A stretch of 64,000 nt of DNA, from the NCBI RefSeq assembly GCF_033807575.1, contig NC_084722.1, positions 3,032,832 to 3,096,831 of the forward strand. Reading direction: 5' to 3'. The DNA comes from Cydia pomonella (Eukaryota; Arthropoda; Insecta; Lepidoptera; Tortricidae). Both the position numbers and the translations under genes were made by a program. This document shows positions 54,446-64,000 of this stretch, piece after piece. The notes below the pieces were generated by a model. That model made no database searches, was not told where the DNA came from, and saw only the letters and a list, made by a program, of their open reading frames with translations. Numbering within the stretch: position 1 is the first letter of the stretch; every line of letters begins with the position of its first letter.

Positions 54446-54481
54446 AATCTAATTGTATTGGCCTAATTGTGACACATTATT

Positions 54482-54662
54482 ATTTAAGAAAACGGGACTT
54501 ATTCGCGTTTGATTAAGTTCTAAAATTACCTCCAACATCAAGATAATGATGTCGACTTTACACAGTCTTCTCCGAGACCATGGGGACAACGCCGTCCTTG
54601 AAACGTCGGGTCAGAGGTAATTTTAAAACTTACCCTATTAAGTCCCGTTTTCGTAAACAATA
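54482..54662. mobile_element. Foldback MITE inside the hAT-like element
   Basis: Outer arms AATTATTTAAGAAAACGGGAC and AGTCCCGTTTTCGTAAACAAT, with inner TAAAATTACCTC and GAGGTAATTTTA, form an imperfect stem around a GTCTTCTCCGAGACC centre. Confidence 0.6.
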
Positions 54663-55102
54663 ATTTGCTATTTAAAACATTTGTGGGCATTGGTACTTGT
54701 TCTGACAAAAACCAATGGCCAATGGCTAAGCCCCTACTGAAGCTCGGCCTTTGCCCTCACATGAATGAGCTTCACAGGAAAGCTCTAGAGGTTCCGAAAT
54801 CCTGTGCGGAATACTGCCTATGTCTTACGTCTTCGCTTACACTTGGATCATGGTTGGCTTGGCCTCCGGACTTATGCGAAGCACGGTCTTCGAATTTGCT
54901 TACACTTGACCTTAATACTGCAGTTCTGTCAATTTCCGTGATAAAATGATGTGACGGATTGAAAATTCTATTCTCAGAAGTAATGCGGCAATAAACGTCA
55001 CTCAATTTACCAAGAAAATTCAATGTAATCTTGATGGGGGGGCACCATGGTCTAGAAATGCTTAGGGCACCAAAATGTCTTAATCCGGCGCTGGCTCCTC
55101 CC

Positions 55103-55751
55103 TCATATTTTTGCATAGAGCATTTTTGCTGTATAGAGCAGAAAAATATGTTTTTTATTTTTTATATAAAAGATGACTAAATATTTGGTCAAGATCCTAG
55201 ACAGACAAAGAGGTTGATGAACTTTAAATAGATGGCGCCACAATACATTGCAAACTAATTTTTGCTTCAATCCAAAATTTACAGCTCCTGACTTATTTCT
55301 GTAAGGCTATCTAAAATTGTGTGTATGCTAACAAGCTGATGAAATTTAAACAGGTAAAATGTGCTAAAAGTTGCAATGATAATGGCTCACATTTGCCTGC
55401 TGTTAGTGGTGGACATATGTCAGACATTATGTTCCGCATGTATTTGCCAACCCTGAATAATATATTTTTAAAACAATACATAATAATCTTCGAACTAATT
55501 AAAGTTAACATTTAAAAAAAAATGTGTATACTTCTTATTTGTACCTTCAATTTTTTTTTCTTTGCAATCATAGGTTTCATAAGAGCTGGCATGAAATTTG
55601 TACTTTACTGCCATAATTATATACATATAATCAAGACCAACTTTCATGAATCAACCTATTACATATTTAAATTACAAATATAAAATAAAAGGAACTGTCA
55701 GTTTTAAATTACAAATATTGTGAAATGCCCCCTTTATTTGATCCTGATTGT
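55103..55751. other. No recognised feature
   Basis: AT-rich, probable intron or intergenic DNA. Confidence 0.4.
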
Positions 55752-55888
55752 ACAGTCAAAAGATTTAATTTGTGACCCATTTCATACCTTGTCACACTGA
55801 CAAACATGAAAGTCGCTAGAGACCTCATACTATTGTCACTGGCACAAGGTACGAAATGGGTCACAAATTAAATCTTTTGATTGTACAA
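55752..55888. mobile_element. Near-perfect palindromic MITE
   Basis: GTACAGTCAAAAGATTTAAT and ATTAAATCTTTTGATTGTAC, with TTTGTGACCCATTTC and GAAATGGGTCACAAA inside, give arms of about 45 bp. Confidence 0.85.
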
Positions 55889-56550
55889 TAAGCAGCTTAT
55901 CAGTACCACTACCCACACTGTACAGTCATGTGTTATTTCAGTCCGCACCATTGTAATGTACATATGTATTGTTTTTATTTGAGCTCAATACTATTGGCTA
56001 GTGGCCAGGACTGTTGCTCAGCATAATCATAATATTTAAAATAGTTCACTCTTGGTTTTTATATCTGAATATTATGCCATAGATCATAGATCATGGATTT
56101 GTCAGTTTATACTCTTAAGATAGAATTAATTTAATTTTGAGCCTTTACCATAATTTAAAAAATTTTCAACTATTTGGGTTGGATAAAATGTCAAGTCAAT
56201 GTTAAAATAATTAATAAATAGCCGGGACTACACAGAGCGAACATGTACATGCATGGACCCAGCCTAATGAGTAGTTAGAAGTTTTCAGTAGTTACATAAC
56301 AGGATAAAATCATTTCCTTCCTGCTTGTTACTTACATTTTTAGGGTTTAGAAGGATCCCTCAATGCAGCACTATGCTAGTAGCAGGTAGCTAGTGCCAAT
56401 AATTGCCATAATCAAGTTATTATGTAATTACACCCATAAATATAAGCACGCAATTTATTGTCCATTCAACCTAAGGAGTTGTATAAGTGACTGGTATTTA
56501 ATTGCTATAATGTTGCTACAAGATACTTCCCCTTTAAGAATCCACGAAAA
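55889..56550. other. No recognised feature
   Basis: A short GGGACTACACAGAGCGAAC phrase near 56223 resembles the start of MITE family M. Otherwise nothing. Confidence 0.4.
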
Positions 56551-56551
56551 A

Positions 56552-56650
56552 GTAAGTAAATATTCTTTATTGCACCAACACTTATACATTTCAAAAATTT
56601 TAAGCAAAATAATTCTTAAATAATGTGACATATCAAACATTCGTTCTAAG
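56552..56650 (-). mobile_element. LINE 3'-end fragment, family Q
   Basis: AAGTAAGTAAATATTCTTTA, then TTGCACCAACA, the same edge as at 34163. Little else is conserved. Confidence 0.5.
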
Positions 56651-57061
56651 GAAGGTGCAAGGAACAAAATCTCCATATACCAAAAAGTGTCTGACATAAA
56701 AACATAAATAGGTGGCGCTACAATAGCTAGAATACTTGAGAAAAAAATCTAATCATAGACAGCGCACTTCACTCCGTCAATAACGCCTAGGTTCTTAGCT
56801 ACTCTAGCGCTACTCTGGAGAGATTTGGAACTATTATTTATAGCTGACAGCTGGACACTTGCAACTGCACTTTCTGCCTAAGGAGTTTCTGTTCCTTGCC
56901 TCTACCTTCCATAATTCGTCCGCTATTTTGTAATTTCTTGACAGGTTAGAAACGAAATTTTAAAGTAAAACTCATTTATGCTACTTGGTTTGTATGAATA
57001 AGTGACATTATAATAAAAAAAATGCTATAACTCCCTAGGGCTACACACACACACACACACA
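56651..57061. other. Spacer ending in an (AC)n microsatellite
   Basis: Nine AC units at 57043-57060. No other feature. Confidence 0.5.
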
Positions 57062-57170
57062 TAAAGATAAATGTACAACTTGCGAACTTAATGCTAAAAG
57101 GCATTCACTACCAGTCAACCATTGGGTCAAACAGAGACATACATTAACAACAGCGAGAGAGTTTAGATTA
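57062..57170 (-). mobile_element. Non-LTR element 3' end, family N, inverted
   Basis: GCGAACTTAATGCTAAAAGG, CATTCACTACCAGTCAACCA and TTGGGTCAAACAGAGAC are the inverse of 46590-46650. Confidence 0.55.
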
Positions 57171-57224
57171 AAAATATCAAATATATACATAGTTTATTTT
57201 GAAATAGGTAATAAATACTAACCC

Positions 57225-57361
57225 CCTTATCCATAAACGTCTACTAAAGTTGTCAAGCCGCTAATAATCGTTTGTCCTTTTCCGACGTATTGGTATGATG
57301 GAAAGGGACAAACGATTATCAGCGGCTTGTCAACTTTAGTAGACGTTTATGAATAAGGAGG
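57225..57361. mobile_element. Near-perfect palindromic MITE
   Basis: CCTTATCCATAAACGTCTAC and GTAGACGTTTATGAATAAGG, with TAAAGTTGTCAAGCCGCT and AGCGGCTTGTCAACTTTA and the inner CGTTTGTCC and GGACAAACG, give arms of about 60 bp. Confidence 0.88.
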
Positions 57362-57474
57362 TAACAATAGCCATCATCTTACGATTACGACTTCGATTTG
57401 GTTTAGTTTAATTAATGATAAATTAATTGTGAGATTTGATTTATTTATTTAATTTAACGACGTTTAACGTTTTT

Positions 57475-57729
57475 GACGACCGGTTTGGCCTAGTGGGTAG
57501 TGACCCTGCCTACGAAGCTGATGGTCCCGGGTTCAAATTCTGGTAAGGGCATTTATTCGTGTGATGAGCATGGATATTTGTTCCTTAGTCATGGGTGTTT
57601 TATATGTATTTAAGTATTTATATATCTATATATTATATATATCGTTGTCTAAGTACCCTCAACACAAGCCTTATTGAGCTTACTGTGGGGCTTAGTCAAT
57701 TTGTGTAATAATGTCCTATAATATTTATT
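57475..57729 (+). mobile_element. tRNA-derived SINE, family A
   Basis: Full-length copy from GACGACCGGTTTGGCCTAG to AATGTCCTATAATATTTATT. Confidence 0.85.
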
Positions 57730-58001
57730 AAGATTAGTTCAGTTCAAAAGTTATTTAAGGAAATCCAGAAATACAATTTACAGACGAACATTTTAAATAG
57801 AACAGACACAAATCAAACTTAATACTAACTACAACTAATTATAAATCTACGCAAGCAACACAAGTAAGCAATTAAAAGGTTATATTGTCAATTTAGGTAG
57901 ACACTTGTGTCAATTTATACAAATTCATAGGTCGTCAATAAACATACTTATACCTAACCCAAAGACGATCAATGATATTATCAATTACATAATATATAAT
58001 A

Positions 58002-58320
58002 GCGCTGGTGGCCTAGCGGTAAGAGCGTGCGACTTGCAATCCGGAGGTCGCGGGTTCAAACCCCGGCTCGTACCAATGAGTTTTTCGGAACTTATGTACG
58101 AAATATCATTTGATATTTACCAGTCGCTTTTCGGTGAAGGAAAACATCGTGAGGAAACCGGACTAATCCCAACAAGGCCTAGTTTACCCTCTGGGTTGGA
58201 AGGGCAGATGGCAGTCGCTTTCGTAAAAATTAGTGCCTACGCCAAATCTTGGGATTAGTTGTCAAGCGGACCCCAGGCTCCCATGAGCCGTGGCAAAATG
58301 CCGGGACAACGCGAGGAAGA
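58002..58320 (+). mobile_element. tRNA-derived SINE, family B, best-preserved copy
   Basis: Head GCGCTGGTGGCCTAGCGGTA with B box GGTTCAAACCC. The body has GAAAACATCGTGAGGAAACC. The 3' end GGCTCCCATGAGCCGTGGC is followed by GGGACAACGCGAGGAAGA and an A-run. Confidence 0.88.
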
Positions 58321-60209
58321 AAAAAAAATATATATAAGTGGATTTCATTATAATTAAAGTATTGTAGGTCAGATGAAACTAAACAGTTGCTTTATTACCT
58401 ATGTCATATATCTCCATTACTGACTAGTCCATCCAGTCTACGTCATCCCACGCATTTGCACTTGGCGCCAATCTAAGAAATAGTGGCCATGAACCGTTAA
58501 AGAGGGTAACTATTGTAAGTGTTGATATTGTCTCGTCTATTTATAGATTAACCCCTTCAAATTCGAGGACGTCTAGGGGTGTCAGGAGTTGTCGTAGCCA
58601 AGTACAAGCGTACATGTTACGCCAATGTTCATGCCAAGTTTCACGTTGTCATTTTCTCCTGATTATTTCTAATTATTTTTATTGATTTATGGCAACTGAC
58701 ACTTTCTAATTTTTCTAATTTACTAACTATTTATGTATTCATTTCAATTCTGTTACTTTTCAATGCTTAGATTTGACATTGTATTTGCACGCTTGCTTGC
58801 AAGCAAAATCCACATTGTACCAGAATGGTTCTAACACATTTTGTTACTGTATTTTTGCAAATAAATAAATGATCGATTGATTGATTCAGTATATCGTTTT
58901 AAAATGAGAACGTAAACTTCGAATATATTATTATGGCAGAGCCTATTGGCTCTTAATCCTTCAGATAATCTACAAATTATAACTGCATGTTGGTTTTAAC
59001 GAACTTGTCGTTATTCTTCCTTCCGTTTTTAACATTGTTTTATGTAGGCTGTTTAGTTAGGCTTCATTGACCGACAATATCTTGTCTTGATATAAATTAT
59101 AAAGAATTGATAACAATGAAATGGAATATTTTCATGGTTTTTCTAACATAAAGGGGATATCTTAAAAAACTTAATTGTAAATATAACGGGTTACCGCTAA
59201 GTAATACCGGTAGCCAACCTAACTTTACACCTTAACCACAATCGGTTTCACTTCTATTCGAGAAGCACACAAACGGATAAATAAGATGTATCTAGCCTAA
59301 CTTTCGCGCTAACGGAGTTATAGAGTTACAACTACCTATGACTCAGTAAGTTGTACACCTCACGAACCTTCATAGTTCGGCCATCTAGGTAAATTTCCAA
59401 AACAAAATATAATTATCAAGCCATGTGACCGTGGAGGAGAATAGCTGGAATCACACAAAAGCAAGCATTTTTGCCCATGCTGAAAAGAAGACGCTACTGA
59501 CGTAGACGACGAATGCTCGGTCAATAATCTCAAGACTACAAACAGTTACCTATCTTTGTTGACAAATTCTATACCCGTTGAGAGTATTTAAAACGTTACA
59601 TCACTGCTAATACTTATTATAAATGCGTAGGAAGAAGTAGTAAACCGATTTATATACAATTTCTTATGGAGAAGGCTTGAGGCCCGGGGAAGGACGGGAT
59701 AGTTTTTACGAATCATCAAGGGCGTCGCTAGCTGATGGGCGAGAGGGGGCAGTTTACATGGCCGATGGCCAAGGGGAGAGGAAAGGGCATATATATAGTT
59801 AGAAATTTTGTTCTCTAGGAGAGGGGCAGTCACCCTTGGCAACGCTCATGATCTGCATCATCGTTCCGCGCAGTCGAAGTCGCGGACAGAAGCTAGTGTG
59901 ATATCAGTTACATCAAACATTACTCATCCCAGTTACGCGAAGTGATCAAAATACACAACACAGGAAGTCTTTAGCACATCAAATACAATCGAAAAAGGCA
60001 TGAAACATGATCTATCAACGAATCCTAGGAAGGCTTGATATCGAGGCTGGACCGTTGTGACTCAACGGGATAGAGTTAGTCATCGCCAATTTAGGCGTTG
60101 ATCCACTGATATGATATCGTGCGATATGTGTACTGTGTATATATAGGGAACTCTGAGATTAGCTTTTATGGAACCACTCCCTATTTTTATAAACTTTTAT
60201 TTAACTTTC
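58321..60209. other. No gene; a possible retroelement tail at 58640-58880
   Basis: 58640-58880 ends with TTTTGCAAATAAATAAATGA and GATTGATTGATTC, like a LINE 3' end. A GGGCGTCGCTAGC phrase near 59719 and a CAGTCGAAGTCGCGGACAG phrase near 59872 resemble ends of common lepidopteran elements. Nothing coding is supported. Confidence 0.4.
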
Positions 60210-60440
60210 AATGTAATGTAACTATATACGTTTGTACGAGTCAAATCATGTAAGTTAAATTAGATCCACTTCCCGGTTTCCGATATAAGTCTGGTGGCAA
60301 TGTAATATTATGGTACCATCGAGCTGATCTGATGATGGAGACAGGAGGTGGCCATAGGAACTCTGTGATAAAACAATACAAACAAGCGATAAAAGCTTGT
60401 ACCAAAAATGAAATATTTGCCAAAAACTTATTTTTCAATA
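60210..60440 (+). repeat. Dispersed repeat, family O, copy 3
   Basis: GAGCTGATCTGATGATGGAG, GGTGGCCATAGGAACTCTGT and AAAGCTTGTACCAAAAATGA match 6600-6960 and, inverted, 19210-19500. Confidence 0.65.
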
Positions 60441-61367
60441 TTAGGTCTAAAATCACTTTGGTCTCGTGTTCGTGTCAACTACAAATCACTTTAGCAGCGA
60501 GAACCCAATTCACGAAACGATACACTATTAGATATATTTCAAATAAGAAGAAAAAGTCCAAGATAACTTTGCGAAAAAAATACATCTTGTTACAGAAAAT
60601 ACTTGCTGAATGTAGGTTTAGCGCTTATACACTTCCAGGGGACATTCTTTTCATAGGAAACTCGGAGGGATATGAATTCCGCTTTTGTGTATACCTTTAT
60701 CAGAACATAATCTACCCCAATATTAATATTTTACTCGAATGCGACTTAACCAGAAAGTAGGGTTATGAGTTCGGACGCAGAATATAAAATCATATTTTTT
60801 CTTCTAGCACCTAAATTTTTGATCGGATTTCAATAAAACAGACATCAGTAGATCCGTAATTGATACACGAGTGCTATGCAATACAAAATTACTAAAATGT
60901 ACAGAGGAAAAATGTTCAGGGCTAAATATTGTGATTGCAAAAACAGATTTTAGATCTTAAATGTAGTGACAGTAATAAAATTTGACACATACAATCTCTG
61001 GGATCCAATATGTTAACATTCCTTACAATCCGAGCTTTGGGGACCACGAAGATCAGGCGCCATCATGAGAAGCATACGTCTTTTTTGTTCTTTCTATTTT
61101 TCTCAGGGTCTATGAGTTTTACAAACACAAACCAAATAATTCAAACAATATTATTCGAATATTTCGATATTTTGGTTCAGGCATGCCGTTACGCGTTCCC
61201 TTCAAGGTTTGTAAACTGTAATGCCGCTAAATACTGTTTGGAAACTAATAATAGTAATAATGAGTTTCACAAACATAAGTGCTCGGATTTAGCTCATGGA
61301 TTGTAATGGAACAGAAGTAAATTATGAAACACAACTCCCTGCGACTGCACACACATCAAAAACATTG
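60441..61367. other. No recognised feature
   Basis: Long frames (142 and 98 codons) start here or in the repeat before, but they are Lys/Ile/Asn/Tyr-rich with no motif or splice context, and I do not call them genes. Confidence 0.4.
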
Positions 61368-61618
61368 TCTAAGGACGGGCCTTATAAAACATTGTATAAG
61401 TTCGGCCAATAAGAATGGGGCCAGTACAGCGGTGTCACGCACACGAATTCGAGCCAATCGTGAAGTCTAACGCAACAACACTATTGGTTGATGAGTTCGC
61501 AACACGCGCGCGATTGGTCGCAACTAGTTACATTAGAATGCACGATTGGCTCGAATTTATAAGTGACACCGCTGAACTAATAGGACCATTCTTAGTGCCC
61601 GTAAGGCCTGCCCTTAGA
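61368..61618. mobile_element. Foldback MITE with about 85-bp arms
   Basis: Left TCTAAGGACGGGCCTTAT, AAGAATGGGGCCAGTACAGC and TCGAGCCAATCGTG pair inversely with CACGATTGGCTCGA, GCTGAACTAATAGGACCATTC and GGCCTGCCCTTAGA. An 87-codon frame crossing it is a by-product. Confidence 0.75.
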
Positions 61619-62729
61619 TATAATATGTCAATGATTAAAAATCAGTCCTTATATAAAGACCCGGATCACCCGGATTAGCGAATATCCGGATTAGAAATAA
61701 TGATCTACTGTATCTGTACAGCTGTATGCGCAGACTTAGCGTAGACGTACCGTACAGTCTTTGTGACGTCAAATTATAGCGGTAGGTATATTATTTCGCC
61801 TACGTCATATTATTGATTAGCTTAGGCTTAGGTACGCATTACATTGTTTTATGAATATTTAACGATAAAAAATATGTACAATTGGTTGTGGACAATTATT
61901 TATTTTGATTTAATTGTTTCATTCAAGAAGGTTGCATGTTTACTGAATGAACGAGTGACTAATTTAGGACATACGTCAAAGGAGTAAGAACAAGGAAATG
62001 TAAAATCTAAATCACAACAATATTTGTGTTACTGTACAGTTTCCCTAAGTATTAACAATTACTTATTGTCCACGTTTTGCATTTCAGACAATTAGAAACG
62101 GATAGTGAGATCCGGAAATAGAACTGCCAGCCTATCATTAGCGGCAGTGGCGCCGCTAGACCGCGGGCCAGGAGCATATATTGTCAGTAATCGCCTCCCG
62201 GGCTAAAACTAACGTATAGTGGTTAACGGCTATGTATGATGAACCCTCGTGAACGTTAGTTGCCGCTCCGTTGGTGGATTGAGGAATGGCAGCCACCGAA
62301 ACACGTACAAAAATGTAGTCATCACCTCCCGTTTGCTATTGTTACATTTGTTACTTAAAAAATCGTCAGCCGGTTGTATCGCGGTGGAAAGACCGTCAGT
62401 TAATGACATGAACATGTAAAAAATACGCGCCTTACCACTTTATGTCCGCTAGTATTCGTAATGTGTGAATAGCGTAACCGTTTATTTGGAACGCCTGATG
62501 GAATGCAAAGTTTAATAAACACACATTATAACAACATAGTAAAATTTGCTCAGTACAATACAAGCCCAAAACCTCCCTGGCCTGGCAATGGGAATGCACA
62601 TATTTTTTGGCCACCTTTTATAAACGCTTGTGTCTAGACTGACTGAATGATGCATCAACACAGAGCGGAAACTATAAAAGAAAGTTGAAATTTGCACACT
62701 AGGTTGCACTTATAAAGTGTATAAGAGAT
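61619..62729. other. No recognised feature
   Basis: No coding or repeat assignment. Confidence 0.4.
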
Positions 62730-63058
62730 ATGCGGCGCTTTTGGAAAATTCACCCCTAAGGGGGTTAAAAAGGTGTTGAACGTTTGTATGGCGTTCAAGT
62801 TTTATTTTAACCTACGAGGTTGAAACTTCGTGAAAAGGTATTACCTTTATTAAAATAGAAGAAACGTCATTTCAGCGTTATTAAAAAAAATATTTTTTTG
62901 GTTAAAAAGAGTATGAAATTTTGTATGGGAATCGAGTTTTAGATGAAAACTAATTTCAGCTCTTTTGGAAATCCATTCCCTATTAGGATTAAAAAGGGGT
63001 TTAAAGTGTGTTTCGGGAAATAAATCCACACGGACGAAGTCGTGGGCAACAGCTAGTG
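62730..63058 (+). repeat. Lepidopteran repeat with a CTAGT-type end (Helitron-like)
   Basis: AAAATTCACCCCTAAGGGGG, GTATGGGAATCGAGTTTTAG, ATGAAAACTAATTTCAGCTC, then GACGAAGTCGTGGGCAACAG and CTAGT. This right end is very common in Lepidoptera. A CTAGT end would suit a Helitron, but I cannot show the matching TC start. Confidence 0.5.
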
Positions 63059-63094
63059 TATTTCTGAACTTGTTGGAATCATAGCATATATCGC

Positions 63095-63450
63095 TATCAT
63101 CATCATTTTAGCCTCCAGTCGCCCACTGCTGAAAATAGGCCTCTCTTCGTGTACGCCCCTTACCCCGGTCCTGGGCTAGTCGCATCCAGAAGTATTCCGC
63201 GATTTTTCGAATGTCATCCACCCAACGAGCTAACGGACGCCAGGCGCTTCTTTCATCCGAAAGCGTACACTAATCTGTCAACATTTTGGTACACCTGCCA
63301 TTACTCTGCCTTGCAACATGTCCCGGCCAATTCCATTTCAGCTTGTTTATGACGTCACCCACGTCTCGCACCTTGGTGCGCCGTCGGATCTCGAAATTCC
63401 TCGCGGCTCTCTGATGCCTATTCCTAACCATGCTAAATGTAGTTTCTCGC
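63095..63450 (-). pseudogene. LINE reverse transcriptase C-terminal fragment
   Basis: The minus strand reads RRTKVRDVGDVINKLKWNWP and GHVARQ, then RPLARWVDDIRKIAEYFWMR, LAQD and RREAYFQQWATGG. In-frame stops are present. Same C-terminal block as 26960-27110. Confidence 0.8.
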
Positions 63451-63841
63451 TTGACTGCCCTGGATACTCAACTCAACCCACTTTTCGAACTGCACACGTA
63501 TATTTTTGCAATCACAATTGACTCATAAAATTCCTTAACGATTGGTATACCTTACAAATATTTACCAACTTCCTTGTTTAGCTTATGACCTAATCTAGGC
63601 GTGAAGATACTGAAGATATCAAGATAACAATAGCATATTATATCTAGTGGAAATCATATAAATATACAATAGATTAGAGATACGCTTTGCTTTTATATGC
63701 CTATAGTACGAGTATAGTATGAATACGTATATGCGTTGTACATTATGTACATATGACACTACGTCATGTAAGATGACGAATTCGAGCGCTCGAAATTCAG
63801 AAATCAGCCTCCTGTACGGTGAACTTATATATACATATGTA
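63451..63841. other. No recognised feature
   Basis: AT-rich, with repeated GTATATG/CATATG words but no assignable element. Confidence 0.4.
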
Positions 63842-63994
63842 AGGTACGGTCAACCAATTTGATTCCTAGGTCACTATAGAACCATGTCATAATGACTTCT
63901 ACGACAGTGCTTATTGAGTGATGCATGTCATGTATAGAGTAGTTTAAGCGACAAGGTTCTATAGTGGCCTAGGATTCAAATTGGTTGACTGTAC
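63842..63994. mobile_element. Palindromic MITE at the right edge
   Basis: GGTACGGTCAACCAATTTGA and TCAAATTGGTTGACTGTACC, with TTCCTAGGTCACTATAGAACC and GGTTCTATAGTGGCCTAGGA inside, give arms of about 45 bp. Confidence 0.85.
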
Positions 63995-64000
63995 CTCTTC

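Larger units (their letters stand above)
53055..55093. mobile_element. hAT-like non-autonomous element, 2.0 kb, with exact 8-bp target duplication
   Basis: Begins CAGTGCCGGATTAA and ends TTAATCCGGCGCTG. GCTCCTCC flanks both sides (53047-53054 and 55094-55101). Subterminal GCTTAGGGCACCA words occur near both ends in inverse positions (53091-53103 and near 55060). No transposase is left; short GC-richer frames inside are unrelated to any family I know. Later foldback insertions lie within it. Confidence 0.85.

Noticed and set aside
58002..58075. Possible tRNA-Ala gene
   Set aside because: The tRNA-like head is joined to a SINE body with several more copies in the window, so it is a SINE promoter region.
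60332..60760. 142-codon open frame
   Set aside because: It starts inside dispersed repeat family O and is Lys/Ile/Tyr-rich without any motif or splice context.
61415..61678. 87-codon open frame
   Set aside because: It crosses a foldback MITE from arm to arm, so the frame is a by-product of the inverted repeat.

Overview
The window is nuclear DNA from an animal, most likely a moth or butterfly. It has GT-AG introns, exon-by-exon coding, AT-rich non-coding sequence, tRNA-headed SINEs, 3' ends of non-LTR retrotransposons, and foldback, mariner-type, TTAA-type and hAT-type DNA elements of kinds common in Lepidoptera. It contains no operons, CRISPR arrays or bacterial signals. The species assignment rests on repeat style and gene structure, not on a search.

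Layout. Positions 1-24.9 kb hold no host gene that I can support; they are a dense mosaic of decayed mobile elements. At 25.0-26.3 kb (minus) is the first coding exon of an uncharacterised, Ser/Lys/Glu-rich, probably disordered protein. Positions 26.3-36.2 kb are again repeats. From 36.2 to 42.3 kb (plus) lie the last four coding exons of a coiled-coil protein. Its 3.2-kb intron carries, on the other strand, an intact single-exon serine carboxypeptidase (38.2-39.5 kb). From 43.9 to 51.5 kb (minus) lies a complete seven-exon Meckel syndrome type 1 gene (Mks1, 506 codons, ciliary transition zone, B9 domain). A near-consensus RFX X-box sits about 110 bp upstream of its start. At 52.2 kb (plus) a short first coding exon opens a divergently transcribed gene of unknown identity. 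The remaining 11.7 kb, probably its first intron or intergenic DNA, is filled with repeats.

Most notable points: (1) the complete Mks1 model, including an exon 1 of only 77 bases, with an X-box in the expected place; (2) both convergent neighbours carry a decayed tandem copy of one of their own exons, the penultimate exon of the coiled-coil gene and the last exon of Mks1; (3) the nested intronless carboxypeptidase keeps its catalytic residues but has a much shortened lid region; (4) a mariner-type element is bounded by two 185-bp units in inverted orientation, each of which looks like a complete MITE; (5) several DNA elements have exact target duplications and nested insertions, which allow relative dating. 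I did not find a convincing new biological system. The novelty is in gene architecture and element structure.
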